Of a stretch of DNA of 64,000 nucleotides, positions 10,661-22,299 are shown one piece after another. The DNA comes from Liolophura sinensis (lineage: Eukaryota > Mollusca > Polyplacophora > Chitonida > Chitonidae): the NCBI RefSeq assembly GCF_032854445.1, contig NC_088295.1, positions 2,236,501-2,300,500 of the forward strand, given 5' to 3'. Under the pieces are notes generated by a model. The model was not told where the DNA came from. It saw only the letters and a program-made list of their open reading frames with translations, and did no database searches. Each line of letters opens with the position of its first letter. Within the stretch, counting starts at the first letter, position 1. A program made the translations under genes and the position numbers.

Positions 10661-13454
10661 GCAAACCTGAATCCTTTTGGCAGGTCAGTAAGTACGAGTC
10701 AGTCCCTAACAGCCCTGACTTCCTGAAGCTCTTTGGCACTTCACCCCCACACAGGATACTCACCCCCTTACTCCACTTCCCTTACTACTTACATTACCCC
10801 ACATTCACTGAGGGGCCAAACAGCAGACATTTAGAAAGAACTTCTGCTGGTACAACACTAGCCTCGGTCAATGGTGTATAGCAGGGGGCTAGCCAGGAGA
10901 TGGATGGGCTTGGTCAGCCACACATATGGACAAAGTCAGGTCAAACACACTGACAAGGTACAAAGAACATCTGGTATCCCAAATTTACACCAAAAATCCC
11001 ATTCAACTGCCATAAATAGCACATTACATAATAACTTCCAGAGATTTGGTTAAGACTTAGGTATAACACAGGTACGGGATGCAGAACACCTGTATGTACT
11101 TGGGCTGATGTGCACAGATAATGTAAATGTCAAGTACAACAGAATGTTCAAGTGATTTTCATGTCACCAGGCCATCCAGCTGAAGGGGTCTATTACTTAA
11201 AATTAAATATTTCCTGAAGATAATGATTTGAATCCAAGGAGTTCCACCAAGAGACCTGTTTTCAGGATGGGTTCATGGACTTGCACTAACATGTCAAGAG
11301 AATTCTCCATAAAGAGCAACTGTGCCTGAAGGCTACTGAAGAATTCCTGGACAGCTGAATCCATGACCAGTATATGTCCAGGAAAACCATCACATGAGTT
11401 TAGCATATAGAAGCTCATTAGGCTTCCAAGCCTCCCTTGGAAGGCTATTGTTCTTGCTCAGATTATCTTTCTTGTTCTCTGATAACTGTTTTTTTTCCCT
11501 GTTTTGCAGAAAAACTGGGTCACAGCTGTTAACTTTCTACACATGTTCATTACCAAATTGCTTCGGCTACCCGCTAGAGCTACTTTTCAGCCGTATTGGA
11601 GAAGTATGGAAATCTCAAAAAAACTTCTTCTCCAGAATCGCTGATCTGATAGCAGTGAAAATTGCTATGTATATACAAGACTAATGGGGGTATCAGGATT
11701 GAAAATATTTTTGCAAACTGGTCAAGAAATGTGGAAGCTCACTATTTGTTGATTTAGTCATATGATGACCTGATTTTGAATTTTGAAAAAAAAAAAAAAG
11801 ATAGCAATTTAAAATTCCAATTAACGTTCATTTGAGTGTCATTTTTCAAATCTCAAATTGGTCAGTAGATACATTGACTACTGATCTTCATTTCTGACTG
11901 AAGGACCTCGGGGCTACGAGAGATAGTTTTGCCATTAAAATGCATTTAAAAAGATTTTATTTTTATTTATAGTCAGCTCGTAAAATTGCAATACCTCCAA
12001 AATTGGTAAAGGTAGAGAAAACAAATTTGGCATCTTTAATAACGAACGTATGAAACTGCTTTTGACGTTTTATGCTCTTTGGCCAGTCATGTGATTTAGC
12101 AGTCATTTTGAATTTTATTGATAAGTGTAAACCATATTTTATGTAAATCGGCTGATAATCTTTAAATGAAATTTCATGTACAAGTTTTAGGTAGATCTCG
12201 TACCTAGATTGTATAAAAAAATCTTTCTGTTTAGTATGCAAGCTGTGCTGTAACTGACTAATGAAATTAGGTAAAAAGTAGTTAAAGTCTAATATATGCT
12301 TAAATAACCACACTGTCTAGTACTGCTTGACGTCAGGATTACAAATCTGTCAGAATTATTATTTTTGTGTTTGGTATAGTTTTCAGGTTATGGCCAAAAA
12401 AACATCAAAACCATGAAAGAGGCCCCCCCCCCCCCCATCACACCCCCACCCCCAGCGTACATACATACAAAAATTGACAAAACCGCCCATTCAAATAACA
12501 TGGGAGCATCGTGCTACACTCCATGAATCTCTTTCAGTTTAGAGCGTTGGATACAGACGTGTATTTTAATTCTGTCTGGCAGGATTATGGATTATGTCTA
12601 TTTGTTTGATCGTATTAGACAATCCTGGATTTTTTTTTTCAGAAAACATAGAACTGATAGATTTGAATGGTCTGTGGTGGAGAAAGTGGAAAGTTTTAGA
12701 AAGTGGACTCGAAAAGCTGTGTGTACAGATCACTTGGAAGCTGTAAAACTGCATGCAGTTCTATTGGATTTTGTAACAGTCGACAGACTGGTGTGGAATA
12801 GACAGACTGGTGTGGAATAAGAACCAGGTGTGACCAGGTTATCACAACAGCGACAGGGAAGAGTTCCAGCCCCAGGCCCCAGGGTCTGACCTAAACCCCA
12901 GATTTTACCCTTAGGGTGTTACGGTAAAACATACCATTTCACTTACAGCCTGCTAATGGGCAGCCTGGGTCAGATTTAACCAATGTGTACAATAGGATAA
13001 AATACACATGCACAGTGCGCTTCAAAACAATGCCTAAAATATTTGGTTTTGATAACTCTACCAAACACAGCTGGCCTTGAGATATTTGTTGTGTCACAGG
13101 TGTCAAACCTTGAGTGATAAACAACTGAAGAGTGTGCTTCAGCCTACTGTACAACGGTGGACATGACTAACTGCTTATTTCTGGGTGACAGCCCTGTAGA
13201 CTAGTGGTCAGAGCCTTATCTGACAGGTGAGAGCAGCCAGTCCTGCTACAGAAGTCTATAAACAGTGTGCACTACTGATATAACCATGGCAACATCTGAC
13301 CACACCCTGTCTGGTTAGCAACTCTTACAATACTAATGACATACAACACATCTGCCTGTATACCACATCAAACGACAGCAGATAATCACTGACTTTGAGG
13401 AGAGGAGAAAGGAAGAGGTGCTTCTACACAGGATACACATCCAGGCACTCATAC

Positions 13455-13639
13455 ATGTACACACACAAGGGATTTCTAATCAGGCTGTTACTACTTTTCA
13501 CACTTATTTCATTATCGTTTTATGCCATAATCACAAATTTTCAACCACTGCCTTTAACCACTCCTGAAAAACCTTTGGACATAGAACATGTCACAGCCAA
13601 ACCAGCAACTGAGGAAGACCACGAAAAACAAAATAACTG
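13455..13639 (+). CDS. Candidate first exon of a type II membrane protein
   Basis: An open plus-strand frame starts at the ATG at 13455 (MYTHKGFLIR), continues through about 20 hydrophobic residues (8-27, rich in Leu, Ile and Phe), and then has a polar, Pro/Thr/Glu-rich segment. It ends after 61 codons plus two bases at ACTG followed by GTAATG, a usable donor. A short basic tail, one membrane segment and a polar stem is the layout of Golgi glycosyltransferase or sulfotransferase N termini. No catalytic exon was found. It lies inside the proposed 13.5-kb intron of the minus-strand gene, so it would be a nested gene. It could equally be a chance frame. Confidence 0.2.
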
Positions 13640-14178
13640 GTAATGCAAATCCTATTAGTGTAACAGTGCGTTCAATACGCTTGCAAAGCTGGGTGGATAC
13701 ATCTGACTACTAATTACATTTATAGATTTTCTCTCCTCAACACCAACTTCTGTTCACAACAAACTTAATTTTGACAACAAATTGGAACCAAAATGTCACT
13801 TGAATGGATTTAGATTTAAATTGCAACGGAAATGCCATGTGTGAAAATTTGGATGTATCATTTCACAACAGAAGCTTACTTAAAGGAATTATTTTTATGC
13901 ACACTTTTCAACACGCGTCTGTTGTCAAAACAAATTAAAGCGACTTCACGCGGTCAAACAGAGCCGGAGTGTGAGTGAGCATGTACTGCAGCACGTGACA
14001 ACGGATGTAATAGGTGGCCTCAAGTGAACACATTTGTCACCAGCCAGCACTGCTCTTCCTCTCCTTACATATTCACATCCTTAGCTAGGTGGTGGTTGCT
14101 ACTGCTATAGTAACTTGCTGCCAGACTGAAGAAAACTGATCTTGTCATCTATGCTCTGGCTTCCCATTAGATGAGGGT

Positions 14179-14231
14179 GGGGGGGGGGGGGGGAGAGTGG
14201 GGAGTGGGAGGAGAGTGTGTGGGGGGGGGGG
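14179..14231 (+). repeat. Poly-G tracts with G-quadruplex potential
   Basis: Runs of about 15 and 11 G lie 27 bases apart with GGGG and GGG islands between (14202-14208). Four or more G-runs within about 55 bases meet the usual quadruplex pattern on the plus strand, which is the template strand of the minus-strand gene's proposed intron. Exact run lengths are prone to sequencing error. Confidence 0.8.
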
Positions 14232-16564
14232 AGGGATGAGGGAGCTAAGGGTGTGGTTCTGGCGATTCCTCTGTCTGAACTCACCCGTGTCAAGTGTGTA
14301 AGAACCTGGTTTACACATGTGCTAGGCATTCTCAGATTACACTCTACAGTGTGTTTTTTTGTTCTTCCTTTCAGAATAAACTGGTTTCATCAAATCACAT
14401 CATATAGATTTGCAATTTCAGCTAAGAACGGTTTTTTTTCTTCTGTTTTTCTACAATCTCATCTTCAGGCAGTCTGAGAAAAGATTGACAAGAATTATTA
14501 AAAAGTTGAATGGTCTTGACAACAATTCCACAAAGTTACTTTTTTCTTCTGGAGATATTTCAGGCAGTGAATTAGTAGACCTGTTCCCAGGTCCTGGGCA
14601 GTTCAGCACCAGATCTGAAATCTGTTTCATTCTTTTCAGAAATACGCATCTGTACTTTTCCCTTCAATAGCCTGAAACTTGGTTTGTACGCTGCAAAACC
14701 ATGTTTTCTCTAATCCTGCAGTAATTTTGACTTCATATCACCTAATTATTCCCGAATAAAGATTATGACGTCACAATTAACACAACGACTCGGCATCATC
14801 CAGAAAAATATATACTTTTGGAATGATTATTTGTGATGTTATGATCTTACTTATTCCCATATCATAAATTGATATGAGTTCAGAACATTATCACGGTACC
14901 CCTCTTTTTGTGGCAGACAACGTTGGACCTTAAGGACAGCCCTTTAAGGCGACAGGACAGACAACCAGGTTTGAGAACATAATGGTTCAGAGCGATAAAA
15001 GTGGAAGCTGAGCTGGGAACAAGGCCAAATGATCTGAGAGCTACTCAGCATCAAGTCCAGCTGTATACAGAGGGAAGGTTGAGGTTACCCTACAGATAAC
15101 ACCTCTGTTTCTACCTGCACATGGGCTTGCAGACGATAAACAAAAGTAGACAAAATTTTCTGACATTCCAACAATCAGTTCAACAAAGCAAACACTGATC
15201 AAGCATTTCAGGGAATGAAGTAAATCTGAACAAAATCCACAGAGAGCTAGGTTAGACAGGAAGCTGTGCACATAACAGAAGTTTTACATTTCACAGCTTT
15301 CTGCACCTGGCCACTTTGTCAAACAATTACAGCCTGGGTTAACAGCAAAGCAATAAAAAAAGGGCTTTGATTGATTTTGAAATGTGCAAGACTGTAAACT
15401 TCAGTGACACATGGTTCAGAGCATGTTACTTTAACATAAAAATAAGGGAAATTAAAACATAACACAACCCAGCATACAGCTGAAGCAGCAAGCAGGGACT
15501 AGCTGGGCTTAACTGTTTGATCTGTCAGGTACTCAACAGGAGTGATCTGCTAGTGTTAGCTGGACTGGCTAACACCAGGTACACCAGGACTAGAAGGACT
15601 GAAGCCAGGTGTGTAGATTAACACTTGCCCCTTTGGTAATATTCCCTATGGCCTTGTTCACTTCTGCTCATATGCATGTTAGTTTGAGGCCTGCAGACTG
15701 AGTTGGCTGGGCATGAGTTTAATGAGTTCACTGGTGCATTCTACTGTGTTAACATAGGCACGCAGTCATCATGAATAAATAAACAGGGTGCAAATTGAGG
15801 GCCAGGTTTGGAAGGGAATAACCAGAATGGTTTTCACTTGTCATCAATAGTCTACCATATGTATACAATCATGGTAAAGGTAGAGGTCAAGCACTAATGA
15901 ATTTAGTAGAGCTCGTGACAGGCTGGTGACCCTCTTGGGCCTTATATAGCCTGACCCGCACTGGTCAGCATGCCACATGACCAGCTCACCTTGTCCCTAA
16001 TGCCGGTTGCACCTGTGTACAAACACGGCTATCTACAGGTTTGTGTTGAAAAGTGCTAAGGATAATCCTAGTCCTGACAGACTACAGAATTTCACAGGAC
16101 TTGTTCATCTTTCCACCACGTGTAAGCAATTAATTTACACCCACAACAGTCAAAACTGGTACATAACTCATGTTATTGTGGCGCTGGGAAAGTCAGGACA
16201 GTGAACAACTTGCTTAAGTGGTTATATTAACAAATAGGCTACAACAATTTCATATGTCAGCGATGCTACTCCATCATGTTAGTACTAACATTATTCTGTC
16301 ACTAAAAAATAACTATTAGGATGGAAAATAACTTGTTTAAGAAATTAGCTGCTCCAATTTCATAAGACTTTATTTCTGTTCTGAAAATAAGACTAGCTCT
16401 TCCATAATATCAGGTAGTGCTTTAAAGTAAACCCCATTACCCAGTTATCTCAGACCCATCCCATTAAAAGATCTGCATCAGACTGCAAGAAAAGCTTTGG
16501 TCAAGAGCTAGATGTACAACAGCTAGACACATACATGTACATGTAAGGCCAACAAGAGTGAACT

Positions 16565-17061
16565 GCCACTTAAACACACGTCATCAAGACTACCAACTGA
16601 ATTGTTGCCACCTAAACATGTCATCAACCACGAAATGAATTGTTGCCACTAAAACACACGTCATCAAGACTACCAATTTAATTGTTGCCCCTAAAACACA
16701 CGTCATCAAGACTAGCAACTGAATCGTTGCCACTAAACCACACGCCATCAAGACTACCAACTGAATTGTTGCCACTAAAACACACGTCATCAAGACTAGC
16801 AACTGAATTGTTGCCACTAAAACACACCTCATCAAGACTAGCAACTGAATTGTTGCCACTAAAACACACATCATCAAGACTAGCAACTGAATTGTTGCCA
16901 CTTAATCACACGTCATCAAGACTACCAACTGAATTGTTGCCACTAAAACACACCTCATCAAGACTAGCAACTGAATTGTTGCCACTAAAACACACATCAT
17001 CAAGACTAGCAACTGAATTGTTGCCACTTAATCACACGTCATCAAGACTACCAACTGAACT
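16565..17061. repeat. Minisatellite, 42-bp unit, about 12 copies, beside the main coding exon
   Basis: The unit reads TTGTTGCCACTAAAACACAC then GTCATCAAGACTACCAACTGAA. A three-unit block of 126 bp recurs twice (about 16818-16943 and 16944-17061). The array begins about 100 bases beyond the donor that ends the 18.7-kb exon, so it lies at the 5' end of the proposed intron. Frames of 100 or more codons on both strands are repeat-derived. Confidence 0.94.
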
Positions 17062-17161
17062 CTGAGAACATACATATTTAAATAAATCATTTACATCCCA
17101 TCTCAGAGATGGCAAATGGGTAAGGCATACACTAGCAGTATGAGGCACATATATAACTCAC

Positions 17162-18716
17162 AATTCTGCAGTTCACTTGGAGGCACCATGAGTAACTTGG
17201 GCACGGAGTTGTCTGGTGGTAGATACAACGGAGATGGAATGGCTGGGAATGGCATGGTATAATACGGGTGGTAACATACATGAGCGGGGTAAGAGGATGA
17301 CGACAACATGGCCAGGGGCGATATGTAGTGTGCATAGAGCTCAGTACATGCTGATGTGGACGACTGTTTGCCAATGGGCAGTTTGTGATGATAGTACACA
17401 GTGAATGTAACATCCGTGTCTGTTAGGTCGATGTAGACACTGTTCAATGGTTGGTCCTCAGACTTTTGACCAGCTGACCGCTTCCAGCCAATCACATCAA
17501 TATCGCACAGCTGTTTCTCTAACTTGGCCACCCCGCTGGATTTCGAAACTGAAAGGGCACTGCCTGCTGTGTAAGGGAGAGAAATGTCCTCATCCCCGCT
17601 GTCCTCACCTGTTAGATGCGAGAGTGCTAGCTGGGCCTGTGCATTGCTGTCATCCTCACACTCACTGTCCGACCCACGCGAGCTAGAAGCGGCCGTCTCA
17701 CAATCGGCCAAACTCACAGACACAGGTCCCTTCTGGCCCGAATGGCGCCTCCGGGAGTCAAATTCCACAATACTGTCTTGGTCAGCGTAATACTGAGCTG
17801 AGTAGGCAGCGGCCAGGCACTGGGGACACTCGGATGGAGCACAATCATACCGAATGAGCGGGAACCCAGTTGTGTACTCCGCCAGCCTCTCCAACTCATC
17901 TTTGGAAAGTTCAAAAGAGCTTGATTCACCGCCGACGGACAGTTCCGAGTCGGACTGGTGTTCTGAGCTGGATAACACCGAAGAAAGTTCCACTTCCGAG
18001 TCTTCTGTGCTCTCTGTGCCAGGATCGCTAAGATTAGTCAAATCATTGCATATGAGATCAACGTTTTCACAGTTTACAATACTGCGGCGTTTTGAGCTTT
18101 CTTTGCCCCGTTTGTACAGGTCTGAGTATTTTTCATTGTTCAGCACCATATCTCGATGGAGAACCAGATTGGAATATTTGCTCTGACTCTCTAGGTCCAG
18201 ATTCCAGTCCAAAACACCATTGCTGTCTTTCTGGTGGGCTTTTTCTATAACTGACAAAAAGCTGGCAAAGTTCTTCTCGTCTTTGGACCAATGTTTTTCA
18301 AAATGATGGTGGTGGGGAGTGTGAAGTCTAGCACCATTTGTATGAACACTCATCTCCTCAGAGAATTTTGATTCTTGACTCTTAATATCCCAAAGAGCAC
18401 GTGAACTTTTGTGTTTTTGTCGTTCACTCGATGGGCAATCTCCTGAAGGAAACGGCAAAGATGGATATTTCTGCTGGATTGCAGCTTTCAGTGTGTCTTT
18501 TAGCTTGATGACAATTGGTGTGTTTGCTTTGGCTTGTTTTCGCCTTCTCTTCTGTTTGTTGTTACCTGGTTTGGATTTTGCACGCTCCCGCTGACAATTT
18601 GCACACGAGGAGGACAGGCCTTCTAATCTCTTGTTAAACTTTTCTTGGCTAACCACCTCCAGGTTGGCGCTGACAATCGCCACTTTGTGCTTGCCGCTTC
18701 TCTTCCCAGTCGACAT
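17162..18716 (-). CDS. Unrecognised Ser/acidic-rich, probably nuclear protein: large 5' coding exon (partial CDS)
   Basis: This is the only long non-repetitive reading frame in the window. I start it at the ATG at 18716-18714, which has A at -3 and is the first in-frame ATG after an in-frame TAG at 18800-18798. The frame runs to a stop at 17103, but a GTGAGT donor at 17161-17156 probably ends the exon after residue 518 plus one base (phase 1), so the last 19 codons (CELYMC...) look intronic. Visible features: a CxxC at residues 38-41; a basic nuclear-localisation-like cluster KQKRRRKQAK at 54-63; a short His run at 135-138; a Ser/Asp/Glu-rich stretch at about 224-275 with casein-kinase-2-like sites; Cys residues at 292, 297 and 300; a second acidic Ser stretch at 346-378; and a Tyr/Pro/His-rich tail at about 440-505. 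No enzyme fold, signal peptide or membrane segment is visible. I cannot name the family. The composition suggests a largely disordered nuclear or regulatory protein, which is inference only. Confidence 0.8.
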
Positions 18717-18797
18717 TGTTACAGCTGGGTTGATGACGTGTCCCAACCAAAGACGCAGTGCTACTAGATTATCCCCAGAGCTTCCCTTCCTCCAACA

Positions 18798-18815
18798 CTA
18801 GCCGAGAGGAAAACT
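18798..18815 (-). other. Possible 3' splice site in the 5' leader of the main gene
   Basis: On the minus strand TTTTCCTCTCGGCTAG forms a short pyrimidine tract plus AG directly upstream of the coding exon. The in-frame TAG that closes the frame upstream of the chosen ATG is this AG itself. If spliced here, the frame from 18797 to the ATG at 18716 is open, so translation could begin in an upstream exon. Otherwise these 81 bases are 5' untranslated sequence. The tract is short and the site is unproven. Confidence 0.3.
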
Positions 18816-18859
18816 TAACGGCACTTATATTTTTTTCCACCTGGAAATCATAATGTTGT

Positions 18860-21800
18860 GAATGATTCAAGAGAAACAGAGCTGGGACGATTCCAGCAAT
18901 CAAGCCTTTTATCTGAGCTCTCAAATGACAGCTCTGGAAAAGACGGGTCCTCGGGGGAAGGATTGCTCCGTAAGCCTAAGCATAGGTTGGCAATACATAT
19001 ATTTCACAACACACATACAAGTGAGGATGGGTAAAAAGGTTAGAGTGCCTTGGCTTGCCCTCAACAGCTGGGGCGATCAGATCATCACTTCTCACAAGAC
19101 AGCACCAGGGATAAGGCATTCACCATGTCTGTGCTGTCAGTGTGGTATGCCTGCTACACTTGGGCTTCTCATTTGCACTGTACTGCAGTATCACCCAAGT
19201 TCACCTTGGTCATATTAGCCTGAAACATAGCAAGACAGCAAGGAATTCAGTCCATGCACATACAAGCCCATTGGGCCAGGGCCAAGCTGTGTTCGATCAG
19301 TGCCTTTTTAAAGGATTGGATCAGGCCAGCTTAATGCCCATTGGCCAAGAGGCTTTAGCAAAGCCAGTGTATTAAAACAAATGGAAACCACACTGAATAA
19401 CAGGTCGCTTTAAGGGACAGCATGAAAATCTGAAGATTAACTTATGTAACAGTTTAAATGCCAAAATGTTGAGGATTTGTTTCTACATTACTTGAGCATT
19501 TTAATCTGCCTTTGATAGTGGATTTATATCAAGGCTTGGTAACACAGCAAGTTCAATCACATACCAGGCTAGGTTGGACAGCAATGATTATTCCCTAAAG
19601 ATACAGACATGTAAGACAAGGGTGCAGTGTGTCCCCAGGGGTAACTCCCTATGTCAGCTCTGTACCGGTAAGGCTGCCCTTCAGGGTGCCACTGACCTTG
19701 TATGGATAATCACAGCCACTCTTAACCTTATTAAATTCAGATAAAAAAAAATGAAATCAAATTTTAAAGAGCACTCACCTGTATGATTATGTGAGCCTGA
19801 AATGCAGGTGTTATCCAGGTGATATCCCACTTTTGTCCACCTCCCTGCCTGTCCCACTAGGGGTGTCCCACTGTACACCAGCCTGCTTCCCAGTGAGCTC
19901 AATTAATATACACCAACTCAAGAGACAAAGCACTCATTTACATATCAATAAGCGCTGAATGAGAGGCCCTCTGTCTGCAAGTAAATGAGCAGGTCACTGT
20001 GTGTTGGGTTTTGTTCCTTACACCGTCAAACCTATTGTTCTCCACACAAGTCCTGGCTGATGTAGTTAGCACAGCCAGCTTATTAGGGGTCCAATCTTAG
20101 TTGGGGTAGGTGCTGAGAGTTGCAATACTACATGTCAACTAGCCGCATGTATCAGACAAAGTGTGTTGTTTGAAGTCAGGTAAAACCACCTGTCACCATT
20201 TCTCCTGGATTACATAATGAGCAGAGTTGTGTAGAGTAACAGGCACAGAGTATACACAAAACTCCTGAGTCTTGTGTTGGTTCTCCTCTAGTCCACAGGT
20301 GTGTATAGTTATGCCTCTAGGCCTCTTTCCACTGTGGTGATCTACTCTCACTGGACCTCATTTAAGCCCTGATTCATAGCCATTGTTAGGCTTGGCCAGG
20401 TAACCTCAAGTTCCGTTTCGATTAAGTTGTATTAAGCTGTTGTCAGTATAACTCTTTTCCTGCTGACTGCCAGAAGTTCAGGGGAGTGTCGGGAACAGCT
20501 CAGCAGGCAGGCGGGTCGCAGTTTACCGTGGTTAGGTTGTCAGCCTTTGTTGTCCTCTGTCCACCAATGCGTCCTGTCCGCCTTAGGGTCAGGTGTCTGC
20601 CAGCTAAGGCTCACCTAACCAGGCAGCCATACACAAGGATCCGAGAACAACTACCTATGTTGTCTGCTTCTCCATGGGGAAGACATTCAGTTTGAGTCAG
20701 CGGTAATGTTAGATATAGTTTTGTACCTGGGCTATAGCTGTCCAGTGTGGCATCCTACTCACTTACTGGCTGTGGCCAATAGCTCTAACACTGTGCTGTA
20801 GTGCTGGCTGAACAATAGGCCGCGTTGAGGAAGAGGGAAGCTACCATTCACATGGTTGTCCTCTAAGGCGGCTGCTTCTGACTTCACACCTTCCCCTTAC
20901 CTGTTCCCAGTACTGGTCACCTGCTGGTCATCACAGGCCAGTGGATATATCTGGGGGGTGTCTGGCTGTTGTCAGTGTCTGATCAGAGGCCCTGTGGTAG
21001 AGCTATGTAAATCTGCAGTTCTGCTTTAGCCATGCCAGGCTGCTGAGGTAGGTGAGTGGCAGGGATATACAGCAGGAGAGTAGAACATGGGAGACGAGAG
21101 AGTGTGCTTAGTCCCTGCCCTGCCCTAGCCTGCTGGCCTCTCCCTCGGCCAGTCTCCTTAGCTCTCCTACAAACTGGGGTTAGTCCAGGTGACTGTTCAC
21201 TGTGCAGCCGGAGCACAAGGCGAGCAGGAGCAGGGAGGTTGAGTACTGCAGCTCACACTGCCATGTGAGTCTAGCTTGTTCTCTGCCAGGTGACATCAAC
21301 CACGTAAATATGGAAACAGGTCACATGACCAGGCTCCTCTCCATCCCATTGGCTGCCAGCTGAGAGGCAGTTCAACTGTGTCACATAAATTGTAATTGTT
21401 AATGTGAAAACACGCTAGCTTTTGTATGTAGGTTTGTATTGAACTGAAAGCTAGGTCAAGCATGTTGATAGTATGCAGGTATAGTATACTAGCTTGCACA
21501 CAGACCCTTACTGTGCCACAAACTCGGAGCATTTGTTTAAACCACACAGGTCAAATGGTGGAGTTGGTAGCCACATCCTGCGAACCCTAACACATTAGGG
21601 ATCAGCCTACACTCTGACCAAATACAACATATATTTTCTCCTCAGGCCAAGTCGAGGTCAGTTACATTATTCAGTGGGATCATCTACATATTTATTGGCT
21701 GTGGATATATTTACATTGTACATCTGTGGCTGGCTTTGTGTGCCGCACAGTAGCAGTGATTCCTGAGGTGTCAGGACAAGAAGAGACAGGGATTTAGGCA

Positions 21801-21915
21801 ATTCACCCGGCCCAGATCGTGTTTAAACCGATCAGACACCCTTCCTCCCCCCTCCTTAACAGTGTCAATTTAGTCCTAGAAAGAGAGAGGCAAAAGCCAT
21901 GTAAACACCTCCACA
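18860..21915. other. Unique sequence upstream of the main gene, with a relatively GC-rich patch
   Basis: Positions 20.4-21.3 kb are richer in G+C and CpG than the surroundings (for example GCAGGCGGGTCGCAG) and are a candidate promoter or first-exon region for the minus-strand gene, but I see no core promoter motif that settles it. Several 60-118-codon frames are unconvincing. Confidence 0.35.
19773..19781 (-). other. Consensus 5' splice site, possible end of a 5' untranslated exon
   Basis: On the minus strand ACAG followed by GTGAGT is a perfect donor consensus, about 1 kb upstream of the acceptor-like site at 18798. If used, it would give a 978-base intron and a non-coding first exon around 19.78-19.9 kb, because the one open frame through it hits a stop when joined to the next exon. 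An AG 18 bases upstream of the donor could instead mark a micro-exon. Only the splice motif supports this. Confidence 0.22.
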
Positions 21916-21977
21916 TACACCTGAGCTACGTACACCTGAGCTACGCACACCTGAGCTACGTACACCTGAGCTACGTA
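21916..21977. repeat. 15-bp tandem repeat, 4 copies
   Basis: Near-perfect copies of TACACCTGAGCTACG, with one copy starting CACACC. Confidence 0.9.
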
Positions 21978-22260
21978 CAGATATTCTCAGGTCAGTAACC
22001 CAGGAGTTTTCTCCTTAGCTTCAATCTTGTAACTTCAACATTACACCTACTATGCATCTCCTTCACAGAGCTCAAAGTCCTCCTCGACACACACAACCAA
22101 ATTACACAAACCCTTTGTAGCAGCAATGTGGGGGAGTAAAGACATGCCAGTCAGCCACATCTTAATCATAAAGCCAAGCCAAACAATGTCCACGCATTCA
22201 ATGAGTCATTTTAATTTCAGTCATGTAATTCATCCTTGTGTCAAAGTAATCTGCTGGACC

Positions 22261-22299
<39 letters not shown>

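Larger units (their letters stand above)
10661..16564. other. Mostly unique non-coding sequence (probable intron of the minus-strand gene)
   Basis: The stretch contains the poly-C run at 12423-12436, the poly-G tracts at 14179-14231 and the membrane-protein-like frame at 13455. A minus-strand frame at 11203-11418 has plausible composition but no splice context. AT-rich frames at 11963-12313 look like interspersed non-coding sequence. A two-copy 19-bp duplication (CAGACTGGTGTGGAATA) lies at about 12783-12820. I support no gene in it with confidence. Confidence 0.45.

Noticed and set aside
10621-10881. Protein-like 86-codon frame (MPDLLKEEVDKRQSKPESFW)
   Set aside because: Its start lies inside the third copy of a long-period tandem repeat that is not open in the other copies, and no splice sites support it.
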